From the NCBI GenBank assembly GCA_030641945.1, contig DAOWLL010000151.1, positions 1-5,375 on the forward strand: 5,375 nt of DNA. Direction: 5' to 3'. Both the position numbers and the translations under genes were made by a program. Of this stretch, positions 1-5,073 are shown piece after piece. A model generated the notes under the pieces. It had not been told where the DNA came from, ran no database searches, and saw nothing but the letters and a program-made list of their open reading frames with translations. Source of the DNA: Gammaproteobacteria bacterium (lineage in GTDB: Bacteria > Pseudomonadota > Gammaproteobacteria > SZUA-229). The stretch's first letter is position 1; every line of letters begins with the position of its first letter.

Positions 1-2
1 AG

Positions 3-266
3 CAGTCGGTGGAGTACTCCTCGTCAATTGAGCTGCCGATTGACCCCCCACCTCCGCCGTCGATTGTGGAAGATTCGACAAACGGTAGTACCCTGCTCCT
101 GGTGAGCGTTGTTCTCATTGCAGTGGCATTCGCTGTTTGGTTTTTCAGACGGCGTTCGAAACGTGGGGAAGTCTCTGTAAGAATTAGCACGGATTTCGGT
201 GAAATTGAGCGACGTATGGCAACTGAACTCGAGACGGAAATGCTTCGGCGAACCACGTCGATCTAA
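3..266 (+). CDS. 3' end of a gene for a single-span membrane protein (partial)
   Basis: The frame is open to the left edge of the window, so the gene probably starts outside it; a GTG at 9-11 is an internal alternative without a visible ribosome site. The visible 88 or so residues contain a proline run (DPPPPPS, about bases 42-62), then one hydrophobic segment (LLLVSVVLIAVAFAVWFF, about 93-146), then a strongly basic stop-transfer stretch (RRRSKRG) and a polar tail of about 35 residues ending at TAA 264-266. By the positive-inside rule the tail should be cytoplasmic and the proline-rich part periplasmic. I do not recognise the family. The stop lies 10 bases before an attC-like core (276-282), the usual place for a gene at the end of an integron cassette, so this may be the last part of a preceding cassette gene. 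Confidence 0.5.
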   Translation, partial: QSVEYSSSIELPIDPPPPPSIVEDSTNGSTLLLVSVVLIAVAFAVWFFRRRSKRGEVSVRISTDFGEIERRMATELETEMLRRTTSI

Positions 267-275
267 GACGCTGAG

Positions 276-408
276 GCATAACAATTCCGTCGAGGGTTCT
301 CTGAAAGTAAAAGGGACGGTGACACTTGAGGTGCAATTACGTATGCCAATTAGACTCACTTGTCACCGACCCCTATTAAGTTCTACAGTATAAGGTCCGG
401 CGTTATAC
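276..408 (+). repeat. attC-like (VCR-sized) integron recombination site
   Basis: The stretch begins with GCATAAC (276-282) and ends with GTTATAC (402-408), which pair in 6 of 7 positions as inverse core sites would. Near the centre are GGGACGGTGACA (313-324) and TGTCACCGACCCC (361-373); eight bases, CGGTGACA and TGTCACCG, are perfect reverse complements. The two inner arms lie almost the same distance from the two ends (37 and 35 bases), so the whole is one 133-base imperfect palindrome. Large attC sites of Vibrio-type integrons are about this size and have this layout: conserved ends, variable but folding interior. The L boxes next to the cores pair poorly by eye, and no integrase is in the window. 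It could instead be a REP-like palindrome that happens to be flanked by core-like 7-mers. Confidence 0.5.
360..389 (+). promoter_or_regulatory. possible sigma70-type promoter for the macro-like/NDT-like gene
   Basis: TTGTCA (360-365) matches the -35 consensus in five of six bases and TACAGT (384-389) matches the -10 consensus in four, with an 18-base spacer. The transcript would begin near 396, about 30 bases before the ATG at 426. The -35 hexamer overlaps the inner arm of the palindrome. If real, it would let the cassette-like gene be expressed without an integron Pc promoter. This is a weak match in AT-rich DNA and could be chance. Confidence 0.2.
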
Positions 409-413
409 ACGCG

Positions 414-417
414 AAGG
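414..417 (+). promoter_or_regulatory. ribosome binding site fixing the start at 426
   Basis: AAGG lies 8 bases before ATG 426. The same frame is open further upstream to a TTG at 360, but that codon has no such site and would place the coding region across the end of the palindrome at 276-408. The site therefore favours ATG 426. Confidence 0.55.
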
Positions 418-425
418 TACAAGTT

Positions 426-1418
426 ATGAGTAGTAAGAAGATAATTGTCGAAGTGATTAACGAAGATGCTATTACATATGAATCAGACGTTCTCGTCTTA
501 AAATATGCCCAACATTTATATGGCCTAGATAAAGCAATAGTTTCTATTATTGAGAAAGACGGATTATCTATTCAGAATAATCTTCCAAAAAGTGGAAGTG
601 ATTTCGTAATCGAAACCCCAGAAGGTATTGCACCACCAAAAGTTATATTTATAGGAACTCCTAGGTTAGGCGGTTTTGGGTATAGAGAAATAAGGGAGTT
701 TGGAAGAATTGCGCTTTTATCATTATTAAAGTCTAAACATCCAATTAAACACATTTCTCTCACCATTCACGGATCTGGATATGGTTTAGATGTAGAGGAA
801 GCATTTTCGTCACAACTTGCCGGGATAATTGATGCCATTACTTCGGGTCAGTTTCCTGACGGGTTACAAAAGATAACATTTTTGGAGAGGGCAAGTAGAA
901 GAGTCCCTGTTCTTCAGCGTTTATTAAACGAATTGTTGCCTGGTGGCTGCATTGAAACTGATCCACAATCATATTTTGAAGGTGGCGAAGACTCCTCAAA
1001 ACAAATGCTACGAGAAGCTGGATATACATCTGATAATAAACCCCATATTTTCGTAGCAATGCCATTTAAAGAAGACATGGAAGATATATGGGATTATGGA
1101 ATACAACCAACAGTAAAAACTGCTGGTTATATTTGTGAACGTGCAGATTTATCTAGCTTTACTGGTGATGTTATGGATTGGGTTAGAAATCGTATCAAGA
1201 GCGCAGAAATAGTTATTGCGGATCTTACAGAATCTAACCCAAACGTATATCTTGAAGTAGGATATGCGTGGGGAGCAGGTATTCCTACAATTTTGTTAAT
1301 GAACAGTGAAAGTGAGTTGAAGTTTGATGTTCGTGGCCAGCGTTGCTTGATATACAAAAGAATCAAAGACCTTGAGAAGTTACTGAAAAAGGAACTGGCT
1401 GGGCTTAAAAATGTATAA
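426..1418 (+). CDS. Macro-like (M17 N-domain-like) + nucleoside 2-deoxyribosyltransferase/TIR-like fusion protein
   Basis: The protein has 330 residues and no signal peptide or membrane span, so it is probably cytosolic. Residues about 1-190 look like the macro-like N-terminal domain of M17 leucyl aminopeptidases: a hydrophobic strand VIFIGTPRLGGFGY (73-86), EIREFG, then a glycine-rich loop HGSGYGLD (115-122). The metal-binding peptidase domain is absent. Residues about 206-330 match the nucleoside 2-deoxyribosyltransferase/TIR-like fold: FVAMPF (209-214), a middle arginine-aspartate region (about 238-255), then IADLTESNPNVYLEVGYAWG with Glu277 at the position of the catalytic Glu in that superfamily. 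Such domains remove bases from nucleotides or cleave NAD-like molecules; the real substrate is unknown. The likely role is sensing or processing a nucleotide signal in defence. The gene is AT-rich (one sampled line about 35% GC) between richer neighbours. Its stop codon lies inside the attC-like core GTATAAC. Architecture is fairly sure; function is inference. Confidence 0.8.
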   Translation: MSSKKIIVEVINEDAITYESDVLVLKYAQHLYGLDKAIVSIIEKDGLSIQNNLPKSGSDFVIETPEGIAPPKVIFIGTPRLGGFGYREIREFGRIALLSLLKSKHPIKHISLTIHGSGYGLDVEEAFSSQLAGIIDAITSGQFPDGLQKITFLERASRRVPVLQRLLNELLPGGCIETDPQSYFEGGEDSSKQMLREAGYTSDNKPHIFVAMPFKEDMEDIWDYGIQPTVKTAGYICERADLSSFTGDVMDWVRNRIKSAEIVIADLTESNPNVYLEVGYAWGAGIPTILLMNSESELKFDVRGQRCLIYKRIKDLEKLLKKELAGLKNV

Positions 1419-1496
1419 CAAACGCTTGTAACCATAAAAAAAGATGCGTTCGTTTCTAGCTCCAGTTTATATTGCTAGTGGATCGGGCCGTTAATT
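1413..1496 (+). repeat. Second attC-like site (good 5' half, uncertain 3' end)
   Basis: GTATAAC (1413-1419) spans the stop codon of the preceding gene and is the exact reverse complement of GTTATAC (402-408) in front of that gene. It continues as ATAACAAACGC, closely resembling the start of Vibrio VCR sites as I remember them. A possible right end is GGGCCGTTAATT (1485-1496), giving an 84-base site, but the inner arms pair only patchily. A shorter hairpin is also possible: AACAAACGC (1417-1425) with GCGTTCGTT (1446-1454), 8 of 9 pairs, 20-base loop. The 5' core is the strong part; the 3' boundary may be decayed or misplaced. Confidence 0.4.
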
Positions 1497-1529
1497 TGTA
1501 AGCTTGAGCTGTAAAAGGGAATATTTGGG

Positions 1530-1547
1530 ACAGAGAAAAAACTCTGT
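1530..1547. repeat. Perfect 6-bp hairpin with an A6 loop
   Basis: ACAGAG, AAAAAA, CTCTGT form a perfect stem and loop in the gap before the zinc ribbon-TIR gene. The plus-strand copy is not followed by a T tract, so it is not a standard terminator. It may be an operator or a structural element, or may mean nothing. The rest of the 1497-1653 gap shows no convincing promoter to my eye. Confidence 0.3.
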
Positions 1548-1640
1548 ACTCTCTTAGGATGCTTTGCAGGCTGGCCCTTATGATTTTGATTTTTCACTGC
1601 TGCGATGTCTGGCTTTGCACCAGCAATACCACGACACAAA

Positions 1641-1645
1641 GGGAG
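1641..1645 (+). promoter_or_regulatory. ribosome binding site fixing the start at 1654
   Basis: GGGAG is 8 bases before ATG 1654. The frame stays open upstream to a TTG at 1564, but that codon lacks a ribosome site, and the extra 30 residues would precede the zinc ribbon, which normally lies at the very N-terminus of such proteins. The site therefore selects ATG 1654. Confidence 0.65.
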
Positions 1646-1653
1646 TATGCATC

Positions 1654-3678
1654 ATGCCTGACAAGGTAAAGTGTCCGTCTTGTCAAAAGCTCATTGAGGC
1701 CGACAGCGCTTTCTGCCGCTATTGTGGGCACCAACTTTCGGGTCAGAGTGACGACAAGCAATCCGTTCTCAACAAGACTGCCGATTTTTCTGACCTGGGC
1801 GAAGCCCTGGCAGCGATAAATACCTTCTTCGAACGCTGGCCGGATCCGGACAGCCCCGAGGCGCGTGATGTATCCTTCACACGCCATTGTCTTCTTCTCA
1901 TAGTGAACATGATGCAAATTGTTCAGGGTAAGTATGACCCCAGTTATGAGAACCTGCTACGACTGGCAAATGCGGCTGCGGAAGGACTTCCACAACACCT
2001 GAGTAACGGGCTGGCGACGTCTGCCAGGGTCATTAATTACAAAAAGGAAGTGACTGACTCCCTGTCATCCGCAAGAGATATCTGTGCAGCCGTACTTACA
2101 AGTCTCTATGAGGCGGCCGAAAAGGAGTACGACACGCTGTTTGTCGATGGTGAGAGCCAGGCGCAGATACAGAAGCTGACAATGGAAGATGTGTATGCGG
2201 ATGCCGAGGTGCATTATGCGTCCTTTCAAAATGGTGAGCTGGATGCAGCCCGGCGAGGATTCACCCACCTGAAGGAACTGAACCCCGAAGACGCCTATTT
2301 TCGTAATTGCCTGGGATCCGTTCTTTTTCAACAGGACGAAGTCGTGCCCGCCCTGCAGGAGTATCTTTTCGGACTGTCGAGAGATCCGACCAACGACAAT
2401 CTACTCTCTAACACACTCCGGTGTTTGTGTGGACTCGCACTTTACCCGGCAGCTGTAGAGCTGGCACGCCACTGCGAGAAGGCTGGCGCGAATATTGACA
2501 GTACCATTGTTGCTCCGTGGGACAGCCTGGCACGTGCAATCAGTTCGGCGGTAGCCACCAGCTTGCTCAAATGTACGCCAGAGGACTTCTCCTCCACGGC
2601 AGTCGACAGGAACGATGAAGTCGAACTGGCCGAGCGCCCCTGGCTGAGAATGCCGGAGAAAACCACGAATACCCGCAACGTATTGCATGATGCACGGATT
2701 TTTATCTCTTACCGTCATGCCGGTGGCATGAACCACGCCCAGCGGCTGGAACGCGGGCTAAAGGGCGCCTATCCAGAAATGCACGTGTTCCGTGATGAGA
2801 CGCTAATGGTACCGGGCATAGACTTTATTGATCAGATCAGGGAGGAAATAGATCAGGCGGATGTGTTTCTGGCGATGGTCGATGAAACCTGGGTAAGGGG
2901 TGGTAACCGATCCCGCCTTCAGGATCGAAAGGACATTCTCCGGCGTGAATTGGCGCGTGCGTTTGAGAAGGGCATCGCGGTTATACCGGTGCTGCTGGAA
3001 GGTGTGCAGATGCCTACAGGCAAAGCGTTCCCAACAGAGTTCAGAGAGTTCGCGCAGCTCCATGCCGTTGGTTTATCCGAAGATAATTTCAACGCTGATT
3101 TAGGCATGCTTCAGGCCGCACTAACACGACTCATCACTGAAAAAAAGGTGCGGGAAAAGTTGATGGACCAGGATTTCGATGAGCTGTCCAAACTCGACGA
3201 AACTGATCCGGAAGGAGCTGAGGCACGGTGGGACGAGATGTTCAAGCCTGCTATTGATGACCTGCCAAAATATTATCCCATGGTGGCCGCACCGGGGCAG
3301 GGTGTGAAATCGTCCAGGGTTGAACTGCACGGCATGTGGGATTGTGAGGCCACTGGAACAGATGCACAGACGAAACTCCATTTTGTGACTGAAGGAACAT
3401 CCGGCACACCATTTTCAGGGGAGATTGAATATAGCCAACGCGGCCTGTTCGGCATGCGGGTGGGAAAATCGGAGCCGATCAAGGGCACGTGGATGCCTGT
3501 GATTGATCAGGAAAAGGAGCTTTTGCTTGGTATCTTTCTTGACGGACTGAAATCAGGTCTGCCATTTAAAGTTATCATTCCTTTTCATCGTCAGGTTGGC
3601 GACGATCTGGTCGGAACCGACGCTCAGGGTGTTACCTACTGCAGTCGTAATATCGAGCCTAAACGAAAGGGATTTTAG
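1654..3678 (+). CDS. Zinc ribbon - TPR-like - TIR domain - beta-rich C-terminal domain protein
   Basis: The protein has 674 residues and no obvious signal peptide or membrane span. A double-CxxC zinc ribbon opens it (C7, C10, C21, C24; CPSC and CRYCG). Residues about 40-175 are mostly helical with no family I recognise. Residues about 179-285 look like TPR repeats (for example AEVHYASFQNGELDAARRGF and a following NPEDAYFRNCLG). A TIR domain spans about 347-490: strand RIFISYRH (348-355), DVFLAMVDETW (403-413), and DILRREL with Glu432 where TIR NADases carry their catalytic Glu; IPVLLEG follows. Residues about 553-674 are beta-rich (HGMWDCEATG, GTDAQG) and may be a small barrel. TIR proteins of this sort typically degrade NAD+ or make an NAD-derived signal, with TPR regions sensing a trigger. 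That role is inferred here. GC is clearly higher than in the previous gene (one sampled line about 58%). It is transcribed towards the opposite-strand TIR gene. Confidence 0.85.
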   Translation: MPDKVKCPSCQKLIEADSAFCRYCGHQLSGQSDDKQSVLNKTADFSDLGEALAAINTFFERWPDPDSPEARDVSFTRHCLLLIVNMMQIVQGKYDPSYENLLRLANAAAEGLPQHLSNGLATSARVINYKKEVTDSLSSARDICAAVLTSLYEAAEKEYDTLFVDGESQAQIQKLTMEDVYADAEVHYASFQNGELDAARRGFTHLKELNPEDAYFRNCLGSVLFQQDEVVPALQEYLFGLSRDPTNDNLLSNTLRCLCGLALYPAAVELARHCEKAGANIDSTIVAPWDSLARAISSAVATSLLKCTPEDFSSTAVDRNDEVELAERPWLRMPEKTTNTRNVLHDARIFISYRHAGGMNHAQRLERGLKGAYPEMHVFRDETLMVPGIDFIDQIREEIDQADVFLAMVDETWVRGGNRSRLQDRKDILRRELARAFEKGIAVIPVLLEGVQMPTGKAFPTEFREFAQLHAVGLSEDNFNADLGMLQAALTRLITEKKVREKLMDQDFDELSKLDETDPEGAEARWDEMFKPAIDDLPKYYPMVAAPGQGVKSSRVELHGMWDCEATGTDAQTKLHFVTEGTSGTPFSGEIEYSQRGLFGMRVGKSEPIKGTWMPVIDQEKELLLGIFLDGLKSGLPFKVIIPFHRQVGDDLVGTDAQGVTYCSRNIEPKRKGF

Positions 3679-3687
3679 AATGGAAAC

Positions 3688-3697
3688 TCAGCGCTGA
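3688..3697. repeat. Short perfect palindrome after the zinc ribbon-TIR gene
   Basis: TCAGCGCTGA is a 10-base perfect palindrome starting 10 bases after the stop codon, followed by ACCCCGGTTTT. The stem has no proper loop and the T run is only four long and separated from the stem, so I do not call it an intrinsic terminator, although it is the nearest thing to one between the converging genes. Confidence 0.2.
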
Positions 3698-3718
3698 CCC
3701 CGGTTTTGTCATTAACTC

Positions 3719-3898
3719 GTCCGCCCTGAGATCATGGGCCAGGTGCTCGGCATCGTTTACCATATGATTGCCACGCATTTGATCAAGAAGGCAGGGCTGA
3801 CGCACAGCACGGCGCACACCGGCGCCGTCAAGCCGAACCAGCGCTTCGGCAGCGCGCTGAAGCTGAATATTGATTTCAATATGCTGTACCTGAACGGG
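3719..3898 (+). pseudogene. IS91-family transposase fragment (decayed)
   Basis: About 60 codons match the central part of IS91-type transposases: RPEIMGQVLGIVY, IATHLIKKAG, THSTAHTGAV, QRFGSALKLN, MLYLNG. In intact members, as I recall them, the last part reads close to NxHFHMLFLDGVY; here the two histidines of that HxH metal-binding motif are Asp and Asn (DFN, 3872-3880). Similarity ends abruptly after LNG at about 3898, and a TAA at 3713-3715 closes the frame just upstream. The same frame runs on to 4003 from the ATG at 3734, but that tail is unrelated AT-rich DNA that overlaps the end of the opposite-strand gene. The fragment is GC-rich compared with what follows. It is an inactive scar of a past IS91-like insertion or of IS91-mediated transfer. 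Confidence 0.8.
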
Positions 3899-3959
3899 GG
3901 AACCTCAGATTTATTTTTCCTTGCCATCGGACGGATTAATAAAGGTGGTCATCTATATA

Positions 3960-4877
3960 TTAAGAATGCTGTGCCTTTTGCAACAAGGCTTCTATTTGAC
4001 TGACCAGGTCATCAGGGGATGCAAATAGTCTAAGACTGTATAGCCAGTTCTGTCGTCTGCCAATATCAACCAGACCGGAATTGTTATATTTTGAACGCTC
4101 TCTTGCTTTGACATTAATCGCGCCACTCGTACTCATTGACCACTGAAACAAACGGTCTGCAGTCCACGTATTCTCTGAGTCTAATATGCAGTGGAGCTGT
4201 CCCGGTGTTGCTACCAGCCAGGTATGCTGATTTTTAGTGCTGAATATAAGTAATAGATCGATAACCGGTTTACCAACCTGGTTGGCAACATACTCTTTCA
4301 GCTCTGCAGGTGTTCTAAATTCGTAGCCGCTTTCCGACACCACTTTTTTACTGCTTAACGTTGCTTCTGTTGCCGCTTCAGCTGCCAGGATCTCTTCTTC
4401 ACTTTCACCCTCGACATCGCCTTCAGTTTTGGCCTGATCGAGCAATCTGTTTACTTCCAGTGACAACTGTTTAAGGCATTCCTCAATCTGGTATTCTTTG
4501 CCACTGGATAAAGCTTTTCCATCAGCAGGATGCAGTTGTATTTTCGCTAACCAGTCAACCACTTCCCAGGGGCAGGGCCTGACAATAAGAGGCACAATCG
4601 CGAGTTCGCCTAATTCTCGTTGGTTAAGAAGCCAGTCTAATTCTGTATCATTAATGAATTTTGAGCTTAAGAAGTCCGGTGATATTACCAGGATGGCAAT
4701 TTTTGACTTTTCAATCATGGATTGAATGATATTGCTCCATTCGTCTCCCAGGTGGATTTCCCCATCATCCCAGGTCGTATAGTCAAACTTGTTTTGCTGT
4801 TTCATGCATTGCATGAAAGTAACGATACGGTCTTTCCATTCCTTATCTTTATGACTGTAACTAATGAAGATGTCCAT
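3960..4877 (-). CDS. TIR domain protein with an uncharacterised C-terminal domain
   Basis: The 305-residue protein begins directly with a TIR domain (about 1-140): MDIFISYSHKDKEW, WDDGEIHLGDEW, then IAILVISPDFLSSKF (60-74) and NDTELDWLL with Glu79 at the catalytic position, followed by IVPLIV. This is the TIR_2-like class that often has NAD+-cleaving activity in bacterial antiphage systems. Residues about 150-180 are an acidic, alanine-rich linker. Residues about 188-305 form a compact domain with TWLVATPGQLHCILD, FQW and NWLYSLRLF; it reminds me of PH-like C-terminal regions seen in other bacterial TIR proteins, but that is from memory and unsearched. No signal peptide or membrane span is seen. 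The ATG at 4877-4875 lacks a clear Shine-Dalgarno sequence. The gene converges on the zinc ribbon-TIR gene, with the IS91 scar between them. The NADase role is inference. Confidence 0.85.
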   Translation of the reverse strand: MDIFISYSHKDKEWKDRIVTFMQCMKQQNKFDYTTWDDGEIHLGDEWSNIIQSMIEKSKIAILVISPDFLSSKFINDTELDWLLNQRELGELAIVPLIVRPCPWEVVDWLAKIQLHPADGKALSSGKEYQIEECLKQLSLEVNRLLDQAKTEGDVEGESEEEILAAEAATEATLSSKKVVSESGYEFRTPAELKEYVANQVGKPVIDLLLIFSTKNQHTWLVATPGQLHCILDSENTWTADRLFQWSMSTSGAINVKARERSKYNNSGLVDIGRRQNWLYSLRLFASPDDLVSQIEALLQKAQHS

Positions 4878-4885
4878 AAGAGTAT

Positions 4886-4912
4886 ATTCTAGCTTTTGAG
4901 GGGCTGAGTCAA
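4886..4912 (-). promoter_or_regulatory. possible promoter for the minus-strand TIR gene
   Basis: Read on the minus strand, TTGACT (4912-4907) is followed after 15 bases by TAGAAT (4891-4886). Each hexamer matches the sigma70 consensus in five of six bases, but the spacer is short. The -10 ends 8 bases before the ATG, so transcription would begin at or next to the start codon. That would make a leaderless or nearly leaderless message, which agrees with the missing ribosome site. Confidence 0.3.
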
Positions 4913-4932
4913 TTGCGATTGGACCTGCAAGT

Positions 4933-4958
4933 CTTGAGTATTGTTAATAAAGCTCAAG
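4933..4958. repeat. Inverted repeat upstream of the minus-strand TIR gene
   Basis: CTTGAG (4933-4938) and CTCAAG (4953-4958) are perfect reverse complements separated by 14 AT-rich bases. They lie about 20 bases upstream of the possible -35 element of the TIR gene, a fitting place for a regulator's binding site. Six-base arms are short, so chance is possible. Apart from this and the neighbouring promoter candidate, I see nothing definite in the 4878-5061 gap. Confidence 0.25.
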
Positions 4959-5061
4959 TGCGAAGATGAGCAGTGACAGCAAATTCTGACCCTGTATTTG
5001 TAGTGTAGTAACAAGGAATTGTCGTGTGTGTTAGAGGATATATTGTGGCTGGACTTTTTAT

Positions 5062-5068
5062 AAAGGGA
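5062..5068 (+). promoter_or_regulatory. strong ribosome binding site for the reading frame starting at 5074
   Basis: AAAGGGA lies 5 bases before ATG 5074. It is one of the best Shine-Dalgarno matches in the window and points to a translated start here, even though the frame meets a stop after 23 codons. Confidence 0.45.
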
Positions 5069-5073
5069 CTTTT

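Noticed and set aside
303..380. REP/RAYT-type palindrome as the sole explanation of the GGTGACA/TGTCACC pair
   Set aside because: The motif does resemble REP-like repeats, but its central position between two inverse 7-mer cores and the exact partner core at the gene's far end fit an attC site better. It stays as the alternative explanation.
360..425. Upstream TTG start giving 22 extra residues to the macro-like/NDT-like protein
   Set aside because: No ribosome site at the TTG, the added residues would be encoded within the attC-like palindrome, and ATG 426 has AAGG at 8-base spacing.
1419..1460. Intrinsic terminator after the macro-like/NDT-like gene
   Set aside because: The hairpin AACAAACGC/GCGTTCGTT has a 20-base loop and one mismatch, and only CGTTTCTAG follows rather than a run of T.
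1564..1653. Upstream TTG start giving 30 extra residues to the zinc ribbon-TIR protein
   Set aside because: No ribosome site there; GGGAG stands at the right distance from ATG 1654 and the zinc ribbon begins directly after it.
3734..4003. An 89-codon plus-strand ORF read as an intact small gene
   Set aside because: Its first 55 codons are an internal piece of an IS91 transposase and the remainder is unrelated DNA overlapping the 3' end of the minus-strand TIR gene. It is called a transposase remnant instead.
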